Assembly: GCF_002797975.1 (NCBI RefSeq)
Contig: NZ_PGET01000001.1
Coordinates: 248,001-312,000, forward strand
DNA: 64,000 bases
DNA from: [Clostridium] celerecrescens 18A
GTDB taxonomy: Bacteria; Bacillota; Clostridia; Lachnospirales; Lachnospiraceae
Reading direction: 5' to 3'
The translations under genes and the position numbers were made by a program. This document shows positions 17,748 to 27,107 of the stretch, piece by piece; within the stretch, counting starts at the first letter, position 1, and each line of letters opens with the position of its first letter. The notes beneath the pieces were generated by a model. It was not told where the DNA came from and ran no database searches. It saw nothing but the letters and a program-made list of their open reading frames with translations.

Positions 17748-19220
17748 ATGAAAAAAAGAAGAGTCATGTCACTGCTCGCGGCTGCACTTATGGTATGCTC
17801 CATAAGCGCCTGCGGAAAACAGGAGAGCGCCAGCACAAAAGCCAGCCAGACAGAAGGAAGTAAGACAGAAGAAAGTAAGACAAACGAAAGTAAGACAGAA
17901 GCAGTCAGCCAGCCGGATAAAGAAGCAGGGGGTTCCGTAAAGATCATGACAGCCAATACGGGAGGCAAGGATGAAGCGGAAATGAAGCTTTTTGCAGAAG
18001 CTCTTTCAAAGGCTACAGGCCTTACGGTGGAATTTGAAAAGCCGGCATCGGATTATGACAAGGTTCTGATGCAGAAATTAAGCGGCGGCGAGATCTATGA
18101 CCTGATTTATATCACTGCCAGCCAGTATGCCAATCTGGTAGCTCAGGGAGCCTTAATGGATATTACGGACCGGGTAAATGGTTCGGAGATTCTCACCGGC
18201 AATGTGGATCCGGCAGAGTGGAAGGATATCACCATTGACGGTAAGATTTATGCCGGTTTCAACAAGAAGGAGATCCACAGGGTAGTGGCCTTAAACAACG
18301 CACTTCTTAAAAAGGCCGGAATCGATTATAAGAAGATCGAGCCTACCATGGATGGATATTATGATGTGATGAAAAAATTAAAGGACAGCAGCCAGGACCC
18401 GGACTTTTATCCCTTTGATTCTATTTTATCTGAAACCTATGACCTGCAGCCCTGGATGGCGGCAGCGGGTTTAAAGAACGGAGTGGTTCTGGACGATTCC
18501 GGGAAACGGTTTGCGCCATACTCAGAAGATGGGGCTGCACCTGTTTGGGAGTGGTTTAAAAAGCTGTATGACGATGGTCTGCTGGATCCATCCTCCTTTG
18601 TAGATAAGACAAAGGATATGAGAGCCAAAATGGGGGCATCCTCTCAGAAGACGGCTCTGACGGTTGACTGGGCGGCATGGGTTGGTTTACATAATGCAAA
18701 TGCTAAGGCAGGGGGAATTTCTCCTGAAGATTTTGAGATCGTTTCTCTTCCTGGTCTTAAGAACCCTGACGGAAGCTATATGCTGGTCAAAGGAAGCGCC
18801 AGTTTGTTTGCAGTTCCTGCTAACGCAAAGAATCCTGACGGAGCCATAAAGGTATTGGAGTATTTTGCAACGCAGGAAGGTGGAAATCTTCTTTCAACCG
18901 GAATTTCAGGATATGATTATACTGGTACAGAAGGAACATTTGAATTGACGGAAACAGGGGCTCAGCACGGCAATGACCATGGCGCTCCATTCCCTATCTA
19001 TAAGGATTTTAAGCCGATTTTCGGGTTCAATCCCGGAGTGGATGAGGCGCTAAGCTACAGCAGCTATGCAACCATTGACAGGATCATTCCAAATGAAGCG
19101 GATTACAAGGAAATCGTAGGCAAATGGGGGATCAAGATCATCAAAGGAGAAGTTTCCACCCAGGATGGGCTTAGCGGCATGAGAAAAGAGCTTGTTGACC
19201 GGAAAGTGACTGACCGGTAA
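17748..19220 (+). CDS. Extracellular solute-binding lipoprotein of a carbohydrate ABC transporter
   Basis: A 490-residue family 1 binding protein. The signal peptide ends in a lipobox (SISAC, Cys at about residue 22), followed by a Ser/Thr/Glu/Lys linker with three SKTEESKT-like repeats, then the binding domain. It is longer than typical maltose-type proteins, as in LplA/YtcQ-like transporters for complex saccharides. ATG 17748 follows GAAAGGAG. First gene of an operon with two permeases and no ATPase, so a shared MsmX-type ATPase is expected elsewhere. Substrate unknown. Confidence 0.92.
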   Translation: MKKRRVMSLLAAALMVCSISACGKQESASTKASQTEGSKTEESKTNESKTEAVSQPDKEAGGSVKIMTANTGGKDEAEMKLFAEALSKATGLTVEFEKPASDYDKVLMQKLSGGEIYDLIYITASQYANLVAQGALMDITDRVNGSEILTGNVDPAEWKDITIDGKIYAGFNKKEIHRVVALNNALLKKAGIDYKKIEPTMDGYYDVMKKLKDSSQDPDFYPFDSILSETYDLQPWMAAAGLKNGVVLDDSGKRFAPYSEDGAAPVWEWFKKLYDDGLLDPSSFVDKTKDMRAKMGASSQKTALTVDWAAWVGLHNANAKAGGISPEDFEIVSLPGLKNPDGSYMLVKGSASLFAVPANAKNPDGAIKVLEYFATQEGGNLLSTGISGYDYTGTEGTFELTETGAQHGNDHGAPFPIYKDFKPIFGFNPGVDEALSYSSYATIDRIIPNEADYKEIVGKWGIKIIKGEVSTQDGLSGMRKELVDRKVTDR

Positions 19221-19253
19221 GTGCAATCCCCAAAATAGACAGGAGGTATTGGT

Positions 19254-20153
19254 TTGAAAGGACAGCTTAAGAAAAGGATATTGCGGTATAAGGAAATCTA
19301 TCTGCTGCTGATACCAGTTCTCATCTACTTTCTTGTATTTTCCTATTATCCGCTGGTACTGGGAATCATAAAAAGCTTTCAGAAGGTAAAGCTTTTAGGT
19401 GGCTATGAGATAGTAGGGTTTAGCAATTACAAGGAGATTTTTGGGGATAGGCAGTACAGACAGGCGTTTATTAACAGCCTTACAGTAGGAGGCGGAACCT
19501 TTCTCCTGCAGTTTGTCTGGGGGCTTTTAATAGCTGTATTGCTGAATGAGATCAGAAGTAAGGCGCCCAAATCCCTGTTCCAGACGGTTACTTACATACC
19601 GTACCTCCTGTCCTGGTCTGTGGTAGGAGGTCTGTGGATCTCCATTTTATCGCCTGCAGGCATGGTAAACGGCATTATGAGGGCTTTCATGGGAACCAGT
19701 TATTCTCCCATGGTATTTATGTCGGAGGGGCGTTTCGCAAGGTCGATCATGATTTTTACAGGTGCATGGAAAGGGGCCGGTTATTTTGCGGCCCTGTTCC
19801 TGGCCGCCATGGTCGGAATCGATTCGGCCCTGTATGAATCCGCAAGAATGGATGGTGCTACAAGAATCAAGCAGATCCGATACATCACTCTGCCGGTCAT
19901 CGTGCCCACCATGAAGGTGGTCGCAGTGTTGTCAGTCATGGGAATCCTGCGGAACTTTGACCAGATTTTTGTTATGATGAATGCCTCCATCAGTGATAAG
20001 GTAAAAAACCTGCTGGTTTTAATTTACGAACAGGGTATTATCCAGTTTAATGTGGGGACCGCTACGGCGGCCGCGACCGTTGTTTTGTTCGCAACCCTGC
20101 TGATTACCTCGGCGGTCAGAAAGATGTTGAATTATGATGAGATTTATTCCTGA
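19254..20153 (+). CDS. ABC transporter permease, LplB-like
   Basis: A 299-residue inner-membrane permease with six predicted helices. It begins KRILRYKEIYLLLIPVLIYFLVF and has the EAA-type cytoplasmic loop (ESARMDGATRIKQIRYITLPVI) that contacts the ATPase. This is the LplB/polysaccharide-transport subfamily. TTG 19254 is used because AGGAGGT ends five bases upstream. It overlaps the next frame slightly and forms the pore with the following permease. Confidence 0.92.
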   Translation: MKGQLKKRILRYKEIYLLLIPVLIYFLVFSYYPLVLGIIKSFQKVKLLGGYEIVGFSNYKEIFGDRQYRQAFINSLTVGGGTFLLQFVWGLLIAVLLNEIRSKAPKSLFQTVTYIPYLLSWSVVGGLWISILSPAGMVNGIMRAFMGTSYSPMVFMSEGRFARSIMIFTGAWKGAGYFAALFLAAMVGIDSALYESARMDGATRIKQIRYITLPVIVPTMKVVAVLSVMGILRNFDQIFVMMNASISDKVKNLLVLIYEQGIIQFNVGTATAAATVVLFATLLITSAVRKMLNYDEIYS

Positions 20154-20169
20154 TGGAAAGGGCGGAGAT

Positions 20170-21036
20170 ATGAAGAATAATCTAGATAAAAAAGGTTTAA
20201 CAGGTTTCTGGAGAGTACTGTTTTTGATTTTGACAGCAGCCATCTTTCTTACCATGTTTCTTCCCATGTGGAATGTATTTGTGGTATCCACCTCTACAGC
20301 CCTTGATTCCTCACAGAGCGGGATCAAGCTGTGGTGGACAGCATTCAGTGTGGAAGGCTTTTTCTATGTATTCCGGGTGACAAAAATGGCAAGGCCATTT
20401 CTAAATTCTTTTTTTATAACCACCTTGGGTACTGTGATCCAGGTTCTTTTATCAGCCCTTGCAGGCTATGTTCTGATACAAAAGAGCCTTCCTCTTAAAA
20501 ATTTTATTTCCTCTTTCATCATGCTCACCATGATGGTGCCTGGAGACTTAACTTTAATATCCGTTTATCAGCTCAATAAGCAGCTGTCATTGTTAAATAC
20601 TTATCAGGGATTGGTTCTAAACGGACTGGTATCCGGTTTCAGCATTATGATGATGAGAAATTACTTTGAAACGGTTCCTTATTCTCTTGCGGAATCAGCC
20701 AGAATGGACGGGGCAGGAGAGTTAAAAATATTTGGAAGCATTTATATGCCCATATCCCTTCCGGGATTTGCAACTGTGTTCTTTATGGAGTATGTGGCCA
20801 GATGGAATTCCATCATGCTTCCGGCGACCTTGATCACGGATGAGAAAAAGTATACCCTTCCTCTGATGCTAAAGCAGATGATCATGTCCGTGGATTCCAC
20901 ATCGGGAACGGCGGCGACTCCGGATAACGCGATTATGGCGGCGATCGTGATCTCTACCATACCGCTGCTGATCATCTATATGTTTGCCCAGAGATTTCTG
21001 ATGGAGGGCATAAACATGGGGGCCGTTAAGGGCTAA
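20170..21036 (+). CDS. ABC transporter permease, LplC/YtcP-like
   Basis: A 288-residue permease with six hydrophobic segments and the loop ESARMDGAGELKIFGSIYMPIS before the last helices. It ends with the MEGINMGAVKG tail typical of LplC/YtcP proteins, which supports a complete gene. ATG 20170 follows GGCGGAG; it begins 16 bases after the stop of its partner permease. It completes the transmembrane part of the importer. Confidence 0.92.
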   Translation: MKNNLDKKGLTGFWRVLFLILTAAIFLTMFLPMWNVFVVSTSTALDSSQSGIKLWWTAFSVEGFFYVFRVTKMARPFLNSFFITTLGTVIQVLLSALAGYVLIQKSLPLKNFISSFIMLTMMVPGDLTLISVYQLNKQLSLLNTYQGLVLNGLVSGFSIMMMRNYFETVPYSLAESARMDGAGELKIFGSIYMPISLPGFATVFFMEYVARWNSIMLPATLITDEKKYTLPLMLKQMIMSVDSTSGTAATPDNAIMAAIVISTIPLLIIYMFAQRFLMEGINMGAVKG

Positions 21037-21048
21037 AGGAGTTTTGAT

Positions 21049-22320
21049 ATGAAGGAAAAGACAATCACATTTCAAAGAATAGCCTTAAAAGAGGAAGAAG
21101 GTCTGTATTTAGAGGTTCCGTTTTTCGTGCCGGATCAGGCAGAGGCCATGGAATTATCATACGACTACGACAGGAACGGAAATATCATTGATTTCGGCCT
21201 GTTAAATGAAACGGGAGAATTGATCGGCTGGTCCGGTTCCGACCGGAGCCGTATCGTTATTTCAGCTCACAGGAGCATGGCCGGTTTTGCTTCGGTTCCT
21301 GTAAAGCAGGGACAATGGAGCATACTTCTGGGAGCCTATAAAGTAGAGGAACAGGGAGTGGCAATTACATATAAGATCACATTCCATCTAAAAGGCATGC
21401 GGCTATATAAGGGAGATACCCACCTTCATTCCAGCGGTTCCGACGGAAATATGACTCCGGAAGAATTGGCCCTTGCAGCCGGAAGGGAAGGGCTGGATTT
21501 CCTGTTTGTTACGGATCATAACAATTATGCCCACAATTACCAGCTCCGTTCTACGGACCTGGTAACCATGATTCCGGGAGTGGAGTGGACCCATTACAAG
21601 GGACATATGGGAATGCTTGGAAGGAATCGCCCATATAAAAGCTTTCTTTCCAATTCTCTGGAAAGGACCGCAGAAATCATAGAGGAAGCAAGGGAAAACG
21701 GAGCTTTCACGGTGATAAACCATCCCTTCTGTCCCTGGTGCGGCTGGCAGTGGGGGATGGAGAAGGTTCCCTTTGACGGGGTGGAGGTTTGGAACGGAGG
21801 CTTGATGACGGAGAGCAACCAGGCCTGCCTGGCCTGGTGGGATGAAAGGCTTAAGGAAGGAAAAAGGATCCCAATAACAGGGGGCAGCGATTTTCATAAA
21901 TATGAACCGGGAAGAATGCCTGCTTCTCCTTGTACCTGCGTGTACGCCCTGTCAAATTCTGCTGAGGATATATTAGAAGGACTTAAAAAAGGGCATTCTT
22001 TTTTGACCATATCTCCGGAAGGTCCTATGATGGATACATGGGCCGGAGAGGATCTTTTGGGAGATGAGATCCCGGAAGGAAGCGAAATCATGTTTACCTT
22101 CTGGAACTTACGCGAGGGCGATATCCTGTTCCTGATTTCCCGGGATAGCAGGGAAGAAATCCCATGTGGACCGGGCCGTCTTTCTATTCAAAGAACTGCC
22201 GGAAAGGCCGGATATCTCAGGGCGGAAATCAGGCGGAGTTTTCTAAAGGGGTATCCTCATATTCCGGTGCTCCTTTCCAATCCATACTATATAACAGGTG
22301 AAAAAAATGACAAAGAATGA
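21049..22320 (+). CDS. PHP-domain metal-dependent hydrolase (CehA/McbA type)
   Basis: A 423-residue protein with an N-terminal beta-sandwich-like region of about 120 residues, then a PHP domain. Metal ligands are visible in GDTHLHSSGSDG, VTDHNNY, TVINHPFCPWCGW and GGSDFHKY. This CehA/McbA-type subgroup is often annotated as hydrolase or phosphoesterase; McbA/CehA members cleave carbamate esters. No signal peptide is present, so it acts in the cytosol. Its place after the permeases suggests it removes an ester or phosphate from the imported compound. Reaction unknown. Confidence 0.82.
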   Translation: MKEKTITFQRIALKEEEGLYLEVPFFVPDQAEAMELSYDYDRNGNIIDFGLLNETGELIGWSGSDRSRIVISAHRSMAGFASVPVKQGQWSILLGAYKVEEQGVAITYKITFHLKGMRLYKGDTHLHSSGSDGNMTPEELALAAGREGLDFLFVTDHNNYAHNYQLRSTDLVTMIPGVEWTHYKGHMGMLGRNRPYKSFLSNSLERTAEIIEEARENGAFTVINHPFCPWCGWQWGMEKVPFDGVEVWNGGLMTESNQACLAWWDERLKEGKRIPITGGSDFHKYEPGRMPASPCTCVYALSNSAEDILEGLKKGHSFLTISPEGPMMDTWAGEDLLGDEIPEGSEIMFTFWNLREGDILFLISRDSREEIPCGPGRLSIQRTAGKAGYLRAEIRRSFLKGYPHIPVLLSNPYYITGEKNDKE

Positions 22321-24385
22321 AATAGTGACAAATGAAACAATTAAAAGGGTACATGTAGTTTTCATGACCCATTTTGATATGGGATTTACGGATCTGGCTG
22401 ACCGTGTTCTTTCCAGCTATATCCAGGATTTTATTCCTGAAGCCATCAGGCTTGCCGCGGACTTAAACCAGGATGGAAGGAAACGGTTTATCTGGACCTT
22501 AGGGGCATTCTTAATTGACCGGTATTTAAAAAAAGCTCCTCAGGCGGAAGTACAGAATCTCAAAGATGCCGTGATGAGAGGAGATATCAGCTGGCATGGA
22601 CTGGCTTTTACCACTCATACGGAACTGATGGATGCTGACCTGATGAATTTTAATTTAAGCTATGGAGAAAGTCTGGACAGAGAGTTTGAAAGAAAGACCA
22701 TGGCTGCAAAACTTACTGACGTACCAGGGCATACGAAAGCCATGGTACCAATCATGGCACGCCATGGGATACGATATCTGCATATCGGAGTAAATGCCTC
22801 ATCCATGAATCCAATGGTTCCCCCAAGCTTTGTATGGCGGTCAGGAAACAGCGAGATTCTTGTCCAGTATTCTCCTGTTTATGGCTCGACATGTTATTTG
22901 GAGGGGATGGAAGATGTTCTGGAGTTTGTTTTTCTAGGAGATAATCTGGGCCTTCCCACCAGGGAAGATGTTTTAAGCCAATTAGAGGAATTGGAAAAGA
23001 AATATCCAGGTGCAGCAGTGGAGGCTTCCACCTTGGATGCCTATGCCGGGAAGCTTTGGGAAAGAAGGGAAGAGCTTCCCGTGATAACAGAGGAAATCGG
23101 AGACACCTGGATTCACGGCATCGCCTCGGATCCGGTCAAGGTCAGCGGCTTAAGACGGCTTCTGGGCCTTAAGGATCAATGGAAAAAGCAGGGGAAGTTT
23201 GATTATGAAGGGCCGGAATTCCATGGTTTTATGGAAAACCTTTTGATGATATGCGAACATACGTGGGGGCTGGATTATAAGAAGCACCTCTTTGATTTTA
23301 AAAACTGGAAAAAAGAAGATTTTAAGAGAGCCAGAAAAGATAATCATGTAACGGAGGATATGTTTACGGAAAGAAATGCAGCTCTTTTACATGCCATATA
23401 TAAGGAGAAAGGTGTGGATCATATGGAGAGCACCTATGACCAATACGAAAGCTCCTATGAGGAACAGCGGACCTACTTACGCGAAGCGGTCCGGCTGCTG
23501 CCTGAGGTACTTAGAGAGGAAGCCAGGCAGGTGCTTGTATGGGACCCGGCTGCAGAAACGGAAACATGGGTAGAGGGAGGGGAGGTCCATCCGTTTGAAA
23601 TCGTTTCCATACAGGACTGGAAAGCAGCATTTGATGGAAGCGGCTCAGTGGTATACCTGGAAAAAGAGGGAAAGGTCTGGATCCAGTCAGGCTGCTTTGG
23701 CCGTTTTTCTTATGAAATCTATGGAGCTATGGATACGGTATCGGAATATTATGAGTACAATCATGCATTTAAGGAAAATATGGCCTGGTCAGAAGCAGAT
23801 TTTTCAAAGCCCGGACTGGAAACTGTGGAGGGACTTACGAACAGGAATTATACCTTTGGAGTGCGGCGGATGAGAAGGTCTGATAACGGGGTGAGGATCA
23901 GTCTAGCAGGGAATCCGGCGGCTGTAAGTGAATACGGGTGCCCGGAACGGGCATGGATCACCTACACGTTTGGAGAAGAGTTATTGTGCGATCTTTGGTG
24001 GGAAAATAAAGATGCCAACAAAATGCCGGAAGCCCTTTGGTTTGATTTCAATTTTGATGTTGAAAACCCTTATCTTTGGAAAATGAAGATCATGGATCAG
24101 GAAATCTCACCCCTGGAGGTGGTAAAAGGAGGAAACCGGAGGCAGCACTGCATGGAAAAGCTGGTCTATGACGGGGCAGATGGGACCATAGAAATACAGA
24201 ATCCTGATTCTCCTTTGGTAAGTGTGGGAGGAAGGCGGCTGTATGGCGGCTGCCTGGAGCTTCCGGATATGAAAAAGGGATTTTCCTATTGCCTGTTTAA
24301 CAATAAATGGGGAACAAATTTTTCCATGTGGTGCCAGGATAACTGCAGGTTCCGGTATGTATTAAGTGTTCAAAATAAGGAATAA
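22307..24385 (+). CDS. DUF5054 protein, GH38-like
   Basis: A 692-residue protein of the DUF5054 type, whose N-terminal part resembles the GH38/57 alpha-mannosidase barrel. The block VFMTHFDMGFTDLA corresponds to the metal-binding His/Asp start of GH38, and LTDVPGHTKAM to its catalytic DPFGH block, so Asp in DVPGH is the probable nucleophile. A beta-rich C-terminal part follows, as in GH38. No signal peptide. ATG 22307 overlaps the end of the PHP gene; GTG 22298 is also possible. Last gene of the operon; it probably cuts the imported glycoside. Substrate unknown. Confidence 0.8.
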   Translation: MTKNEIVTNETIKRVHVVFMTHFDMGFTDLADRVLSSYIQDFIPEAIRLAADLNQDGRKRFIWTLGAFLIDRYLKKAPQAEVQNLKDAVMRGDISWHGLAFTTHTELMDADLMNFNLSYGESLDREFERKTMAAKLTDVPGHTKAMVPIMARHGIRYLHIGVNASSMNPMVPPSFVWRSGNSEILVQYSPVYGSTCYLEGMEDVLEFVFLGDNLGLPTREDVLSQLEELEKKYPGAAVEASTLDAYAGKLWERREELPVITEEIGDTWIHGIASDPVKVSGLRRLLGLKDQWKKQGKFDYEGPEFHGFMENLLMICEHTWGLDYKKHLFDFKNWKKEDFKRARKDNHVTEDMFTERNAALLHAIYKEKGVDHMESTYDQYESSYEEQRTYLREAVRLLPEVLREEARQVLVWDPAAETETWVEGGEVHPFEIVSIQDWKAAFDGSGSVVYLEKEGKVWIQSGCFGRFSYEIYGAMDTVSEYYEYNHAFKENMAWSEADFSKPGLETVEGLTNRNYTFGVRRMRRSDNGVRISLAGNPAAVSEYGCPERAWITYTFGEELLCDLWWENKDANKMPEALWFDFNFDVENPYLWKMKIMDQEISPLEVVKGGNRRQHCMEKLVYDGADGTIEIQNPDSPLVSVGGRRLYGGCLELPDMKKGFSYCLFNNKWGTNFSMWCQDNCRFRYVLSVQNKE

Positions 24386-24417
24386 AATAAGGTGTGGCGC
24401 TTTCTTAATATCCTTTG

Positions 24418-24579
24418 GTGTACGAAATTATTTCGACATTCATTGGAATATTAGCTTTACTAATATCCTTTGGAGTCCTGACGATAGCGGTTCTCACCTT
24501 TCTCGATAAGAGAAACAAGAAAAAAAAATGCCCATCCTGTCAGCACACGGGATGGGCGGTGTCCGTAAGGACATTTTAA
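24418..24579 (+). CDS. Putative holin-like toxin (type I toxin family)
   Basis: A 53-residue frame from GTG 24418 (TTG 24415 also possible). It has one hydrophobic helix (ILALLISFGVLTIAVLTF) ending in LDKRNKKKK, the hallmark of the Firmicute 'putative holin-like toxin' family, which act at the membrane and are usually silenced by an antisense RNA. The Cys-containing tail (CPSCQHTGWAV) is read through the 3' hairpin CCCATCCTGT/ACGGGATGGG. No SD is visible, so translation may be restrained or the gene decayed. AATATCCTTTGG occurs at 24407 and 24458; the upstream copy reads GAFLISFGV in another frame, perhaps a remnant of a duplicated gene. Confidence 0.6.
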   Translation: MYEIISTFIGILALLISFGVLTIAVLTFLDKRNKKKKCPSCQHTGWAVSVRTF

Positions 24580-24592
24580 GCCAATAACCGAG

Positions 24593-24623
24593 AGCATCCA
24601 CTTTTGGAGTGAGTGCTTTTTTT
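24593..24623 (+). terminator. Terminator of the toxin transcript
   Basis: AGCA..CACT/AGTG..TGCT stem with a small internal loop, then TTTTTTT. The CCAATAACCGAGAGCA context before it resembles the 3' ends of holin-like toxin genes. Confidence 0.75.
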
Positions 24624-24826
24624 AAGTTATTTTTTGACTCTCTTCCAACTTCCAACATTTTCCTTAAATACACTTGCTTCTGTCAGTTCTTTCTAAACGA
24701 TAGGAAACTAATATAAAGCTATAAATTTAAAAACTCAATATGGAAAACAGGTTTCATGAAATTTCAATCGACTAGAGAATATATAAAAAGTTTCTACCAT
24801 TCAGACATGCAAGTAAAAGGGAATAT
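24624..24826. other. AT-rich spacer, no gene seen
   Basis: No open frame or terminator-like structure is apparent. If the upstream toxin is regulated by antisense RNA, its promoter could lie here on the minus strand, but I cannot point to one. Confidence 0.4.
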
Positions 24827-24855
24827 TTGACAAATCTATGGAACCAGTGTAAGAT
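24827..24855 (+). promoter_or_regulatory. capA-type gene promoter
   Basis: TTGACA (24827-24832), 17 bases, TAAGAT (24850-24855). The leader of about 120 bases has two imperfect copies of AAAGTTATGGAAAA..CCCATG. Confidence 0.65.
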
Positions 24856-24979
24856 AAAAAAATGGAATATAATCCAAAGAAATATGAAAGAAAAGTTATG
24901 GAAAAACCCATGGTTTTTGTGGAAAAAGTTATGGAAAATGAAAACCCATGTGGAAATAGTCAACAATCAGGAGGAGTAG

Positions 24980-26158
24980 ATGAAGAAAAAAAATGGGCTG
25001 ATGAAGATTTTGATTTTCCTACCCATAGTACTGTTTGTTTTGCTTGTAGGGTGGATCGGGGTAAGTGAATGGAAAGGTATAGAGGCCGTTCCACGAGAAA
25101 ACCTGGCCCAGTCAGAGCCTGAGGCATCAGAGGAAACGGAAGTCCTGACGGTGGAAGAATCCCAGCCTCAGGAAGAAACCGCTCCAATTGAGGAAGAAAC
25201 AGAGCAAAAATCAGCCGTTCAGCTCCTCTTTGCAGGCGATATATTACTATCTAGTCATGTTATGATGGCTTATGATAAGTCGGGAAGCATGAATGGGGTC
25301 CTGGACGAAGGATACCGGAATGAAATCAGCAGTGCAGATATCTTTATGGCCAACCAGGAGTTTCCTTTCAGTGACAGGGGCTCTGCGGCGCCTGACAAAC
25401 AGTTTACATTCCGTCTGCCGCCTTCCAAGGTTACCCTGATGAATGAAATCGGAGTTGACATCGTTACCCTGGCCAATAACCATTCCCTTGATTATGGAAC
25501 AGATGCCCTTGTGGATACCTGCGCGGCTCTGGATGGAGCCGGTATTAAGTACGTAGGGGCAGGCCCTGATATGAACCGCGCCAAACAGCTTGAGAAGATC
25601 GAAGTGAATGGAAAGGCCATAGGCTTTCTGGGAGCGTCCAGGGTTTATCCCGATCCCAACTGGGTGGCGAACAGCAAAAAACCAGGCATGGTAAGTGGTT
25701 ATGATCCTACCATCCTTTTGGAAGAAATAAAAAAGGCGAAAGAAAGCTGTGATTATCTGGTGGTTTACGTCCATTGGGGAGTGGAGCGGGATGAGAAGCC
25801 CCAGGAATATCAGAGGGCTTTAGGAAAGCAGATCATCGACGCAGGGGCGGACTTAGTGATGGGAAGCCATCCCCATGTTCTTCAGGGAATTGAATATTAC
25901 AACGGTAAGCCTATCTGCTACAGCCTTGGCAATTTCATCTTTGGAAGCAGTATTCCAAAGACAGCCCTTATACGGGCGCAGGTGGATTTTGCCCAGGGAA
26001 GCACCACCTTGTCCTTAGTCCCGGGGACATCAAAGGCAGGATATACCAGGATGCTGACCCAGGAAGACGGGATCCGGGAATTTTATCAGTATTTCCAGAG
26101 CATATCCTTTGACGTATCAGTTGATGAAAACGGCGTTATCCACAATAATAACAATTAA
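24980..26158 (+). CDS. CapA family protein (PGA_cap metallophosphatase-like)
   Basis: A 392-residue exported protein. One N-terminal transmembrane helix (residues 8-27) is followed by a Glu/Pro-rich linker to about residue 75, then the CapA domain with LLFAGDILLS, MANQEFPF, TLANNHSLDYG, VYVHWG and GSHPHVLQG, the metal-binding blocks of the calcineurin-like fold. CapA homologs act in poly-gamma-glutamate export, but stand-alone copies are common in Clostridia and no capB/capC is near, so a role in capsule synthesis is not supported. ATG 24980 follows AGGAGGAG. Convergent with the radical SAM gene two bases away. Confidence 0.9.
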   Translation: MKKKNGLMKILIFLPIVLFVLLVGWIGVSEWKGIEAVPRENLAQSEPEASEETEVLTVEESQPQEETAPIEEETEQKSAVQLLFAGDILLSSHVMMAYDKSGSMNGVLDEGYRNEISSADIFMANQEFPFSDRGSAAPDKQFTFRLPPSKVTLMNEIGVDIVTLANNHSLDYGTDALVDTCAALDGAGIKYVGAGPDMNRAKQLEKIEVNGKAIGFLGASRVYPDPNWVANSKKPGMVSGYDPTILLEEIKKAKESCDYLVVYVHWGVERDEKPQEYQRALGKQIIDAGADLVMGSHPHVLQGIEYYNGKPICYSLGNFIFGSSIPKTALIRAQVDFAQGSTTLSLVPGTSKAGYTRMLTQEDGIREFYQYFQSISFDVSVDENGVIHNNNN

Positions 26159-26160
26159 AC

Positions 26161-27105
26161 TCAGACGAGGTATCTGTCACTCTGGCGGATGCCTCGTTCT
26201 TTTAGCCGTTTAGCCAGAGTGCCGAGGACCAGCTTTTTATTGCCGCTCCATAAAGGCGAAAGAAGAAGCTTTTTCGGCCCGTCTCCGCTGATCCGGTGTA
26301 TGACCACCTCGGGCGGAAGGAGGGCGATGCAGTCAATCACCAGGTCAGTATATTCTTCCAGGGTATAGACAGGAACCAGGCCTTTATCATATTCTGCGGC
26401 AAGATCAGTTCCTTTTAACACATGAAGAAGCTGAAGCTTAATTCCGTCGATTCCATGTTCTCCCAGATGACCCAGATAGTTTACAGTTTCCAATATCATA
26501 TCTCTGGTTTCTCCAGGAAGCCCTAAAATGACATGAGCGATAACCGTAAGACCGGCTTCTTTTAAATTCTGGTAGGCTTCATAGAATGTATGAAGGGGAT
26601 ATCCTCTGCGGATATGATCTGCTGTGGACTCATGGATGGTCTGAAGCCCCAGTTCCACCCAGACAGGCTTTATATTATTAAGTTTTTTTAACAGATTTAT
26701 GACATCAGGCGGAAGGCAGTCGGGGCGGGTGGCAATGGAGAGGACCGCCACATCCGGATGGAAGATGGCCTGGGTAAACAGCTCTTCCAGATAGGATACG
26801 GGAGCGTAGGTGTTGGTATAAGACTGAAAATAAGCGATGAAACGGCCTTCTTCGGTCTTTATTTTATTCTGGATCCTTTTGCGGGCAGATTCTATCTGTT
26901 CCGTGACAGAGGAATGGAGGTTCAGGGATTCCGCAAATTCTCCTGATCCCCCGCCGCTGCAGAAGATGCATCCTCCGGTTCCCAGGGTCCCATCCCGGTT
27001 AGGACAGGTCATGCCGCCGTCAAGAGCCAGTTTATAGACTTTTTGTCCGTATTGTTTCTTCATTTCATAATCCAGGGAATGATAAGGTTTTTCGTTCCAG
27101 AACAT
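26161..27105 (-). CDS. TIGR01212/YhcC-type radical SAM protein
   Basis: A 314-residue radical SAM enzyme. Cluster cysteines are in MTCPNRDGTLGTGGCIFC, with the wider first spacing typical of the YhcC/TIGR01212 family, and a conserved LDGGMTCPNRDG start. FIAYFQSYTNTYAP and HVILGLPGE are further family blocks. The substrate of this family is not established. ATG at 27105 follows GAGGAAA. The leader holds two 52-bp tandem repeats. Confidence 0.88.
   Translation of the reverse strand: MFWNEKPYHSLDYEMKKQYGQKVYKLALDGGMTCPNRDGTLGTGGCIFCSGGGSGEFAESLNLHSSVTEQIESARKRIQNKIKTEEGRFIAYFQSYTNTYAPVSYLEELFTQAIFHPDVAVLSIATRPDCLPPDVINLLKKLNNIKPVWVELGLQTIHESTADHIRRGYPLHTFYEAYQNLKEAGLTVIAHVILGLPGETRDMILETVNYLGHLGEHGIDGIKLQLLHVLKGTDLAAEYDKGLVPVYTLEEYTDLVIDCIALLPPEVVIHRISGDGPKKLLLSPLWSGNKKLVLGTLAKRLKERGIRQSDRYLV
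26164..26197. terminator. Bidirectional hairpin at convergent gene ends
   Basis: ACGAGG-T-ATC pairs with GAT-GCCTCGT followed by TCTTTT on the plus strand. It lies inside the last codons of the radical SAM gene and terminates the CapA transcript. Confidence 0.65.
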
Positions 27106-27107
27106 GG

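Noticed and set aside
24862..25068. Sixty-eight-codon frame overlapping the CapA gene start
   Set aside because: No SD, and it overlaps the better start and signal helix of CapA.
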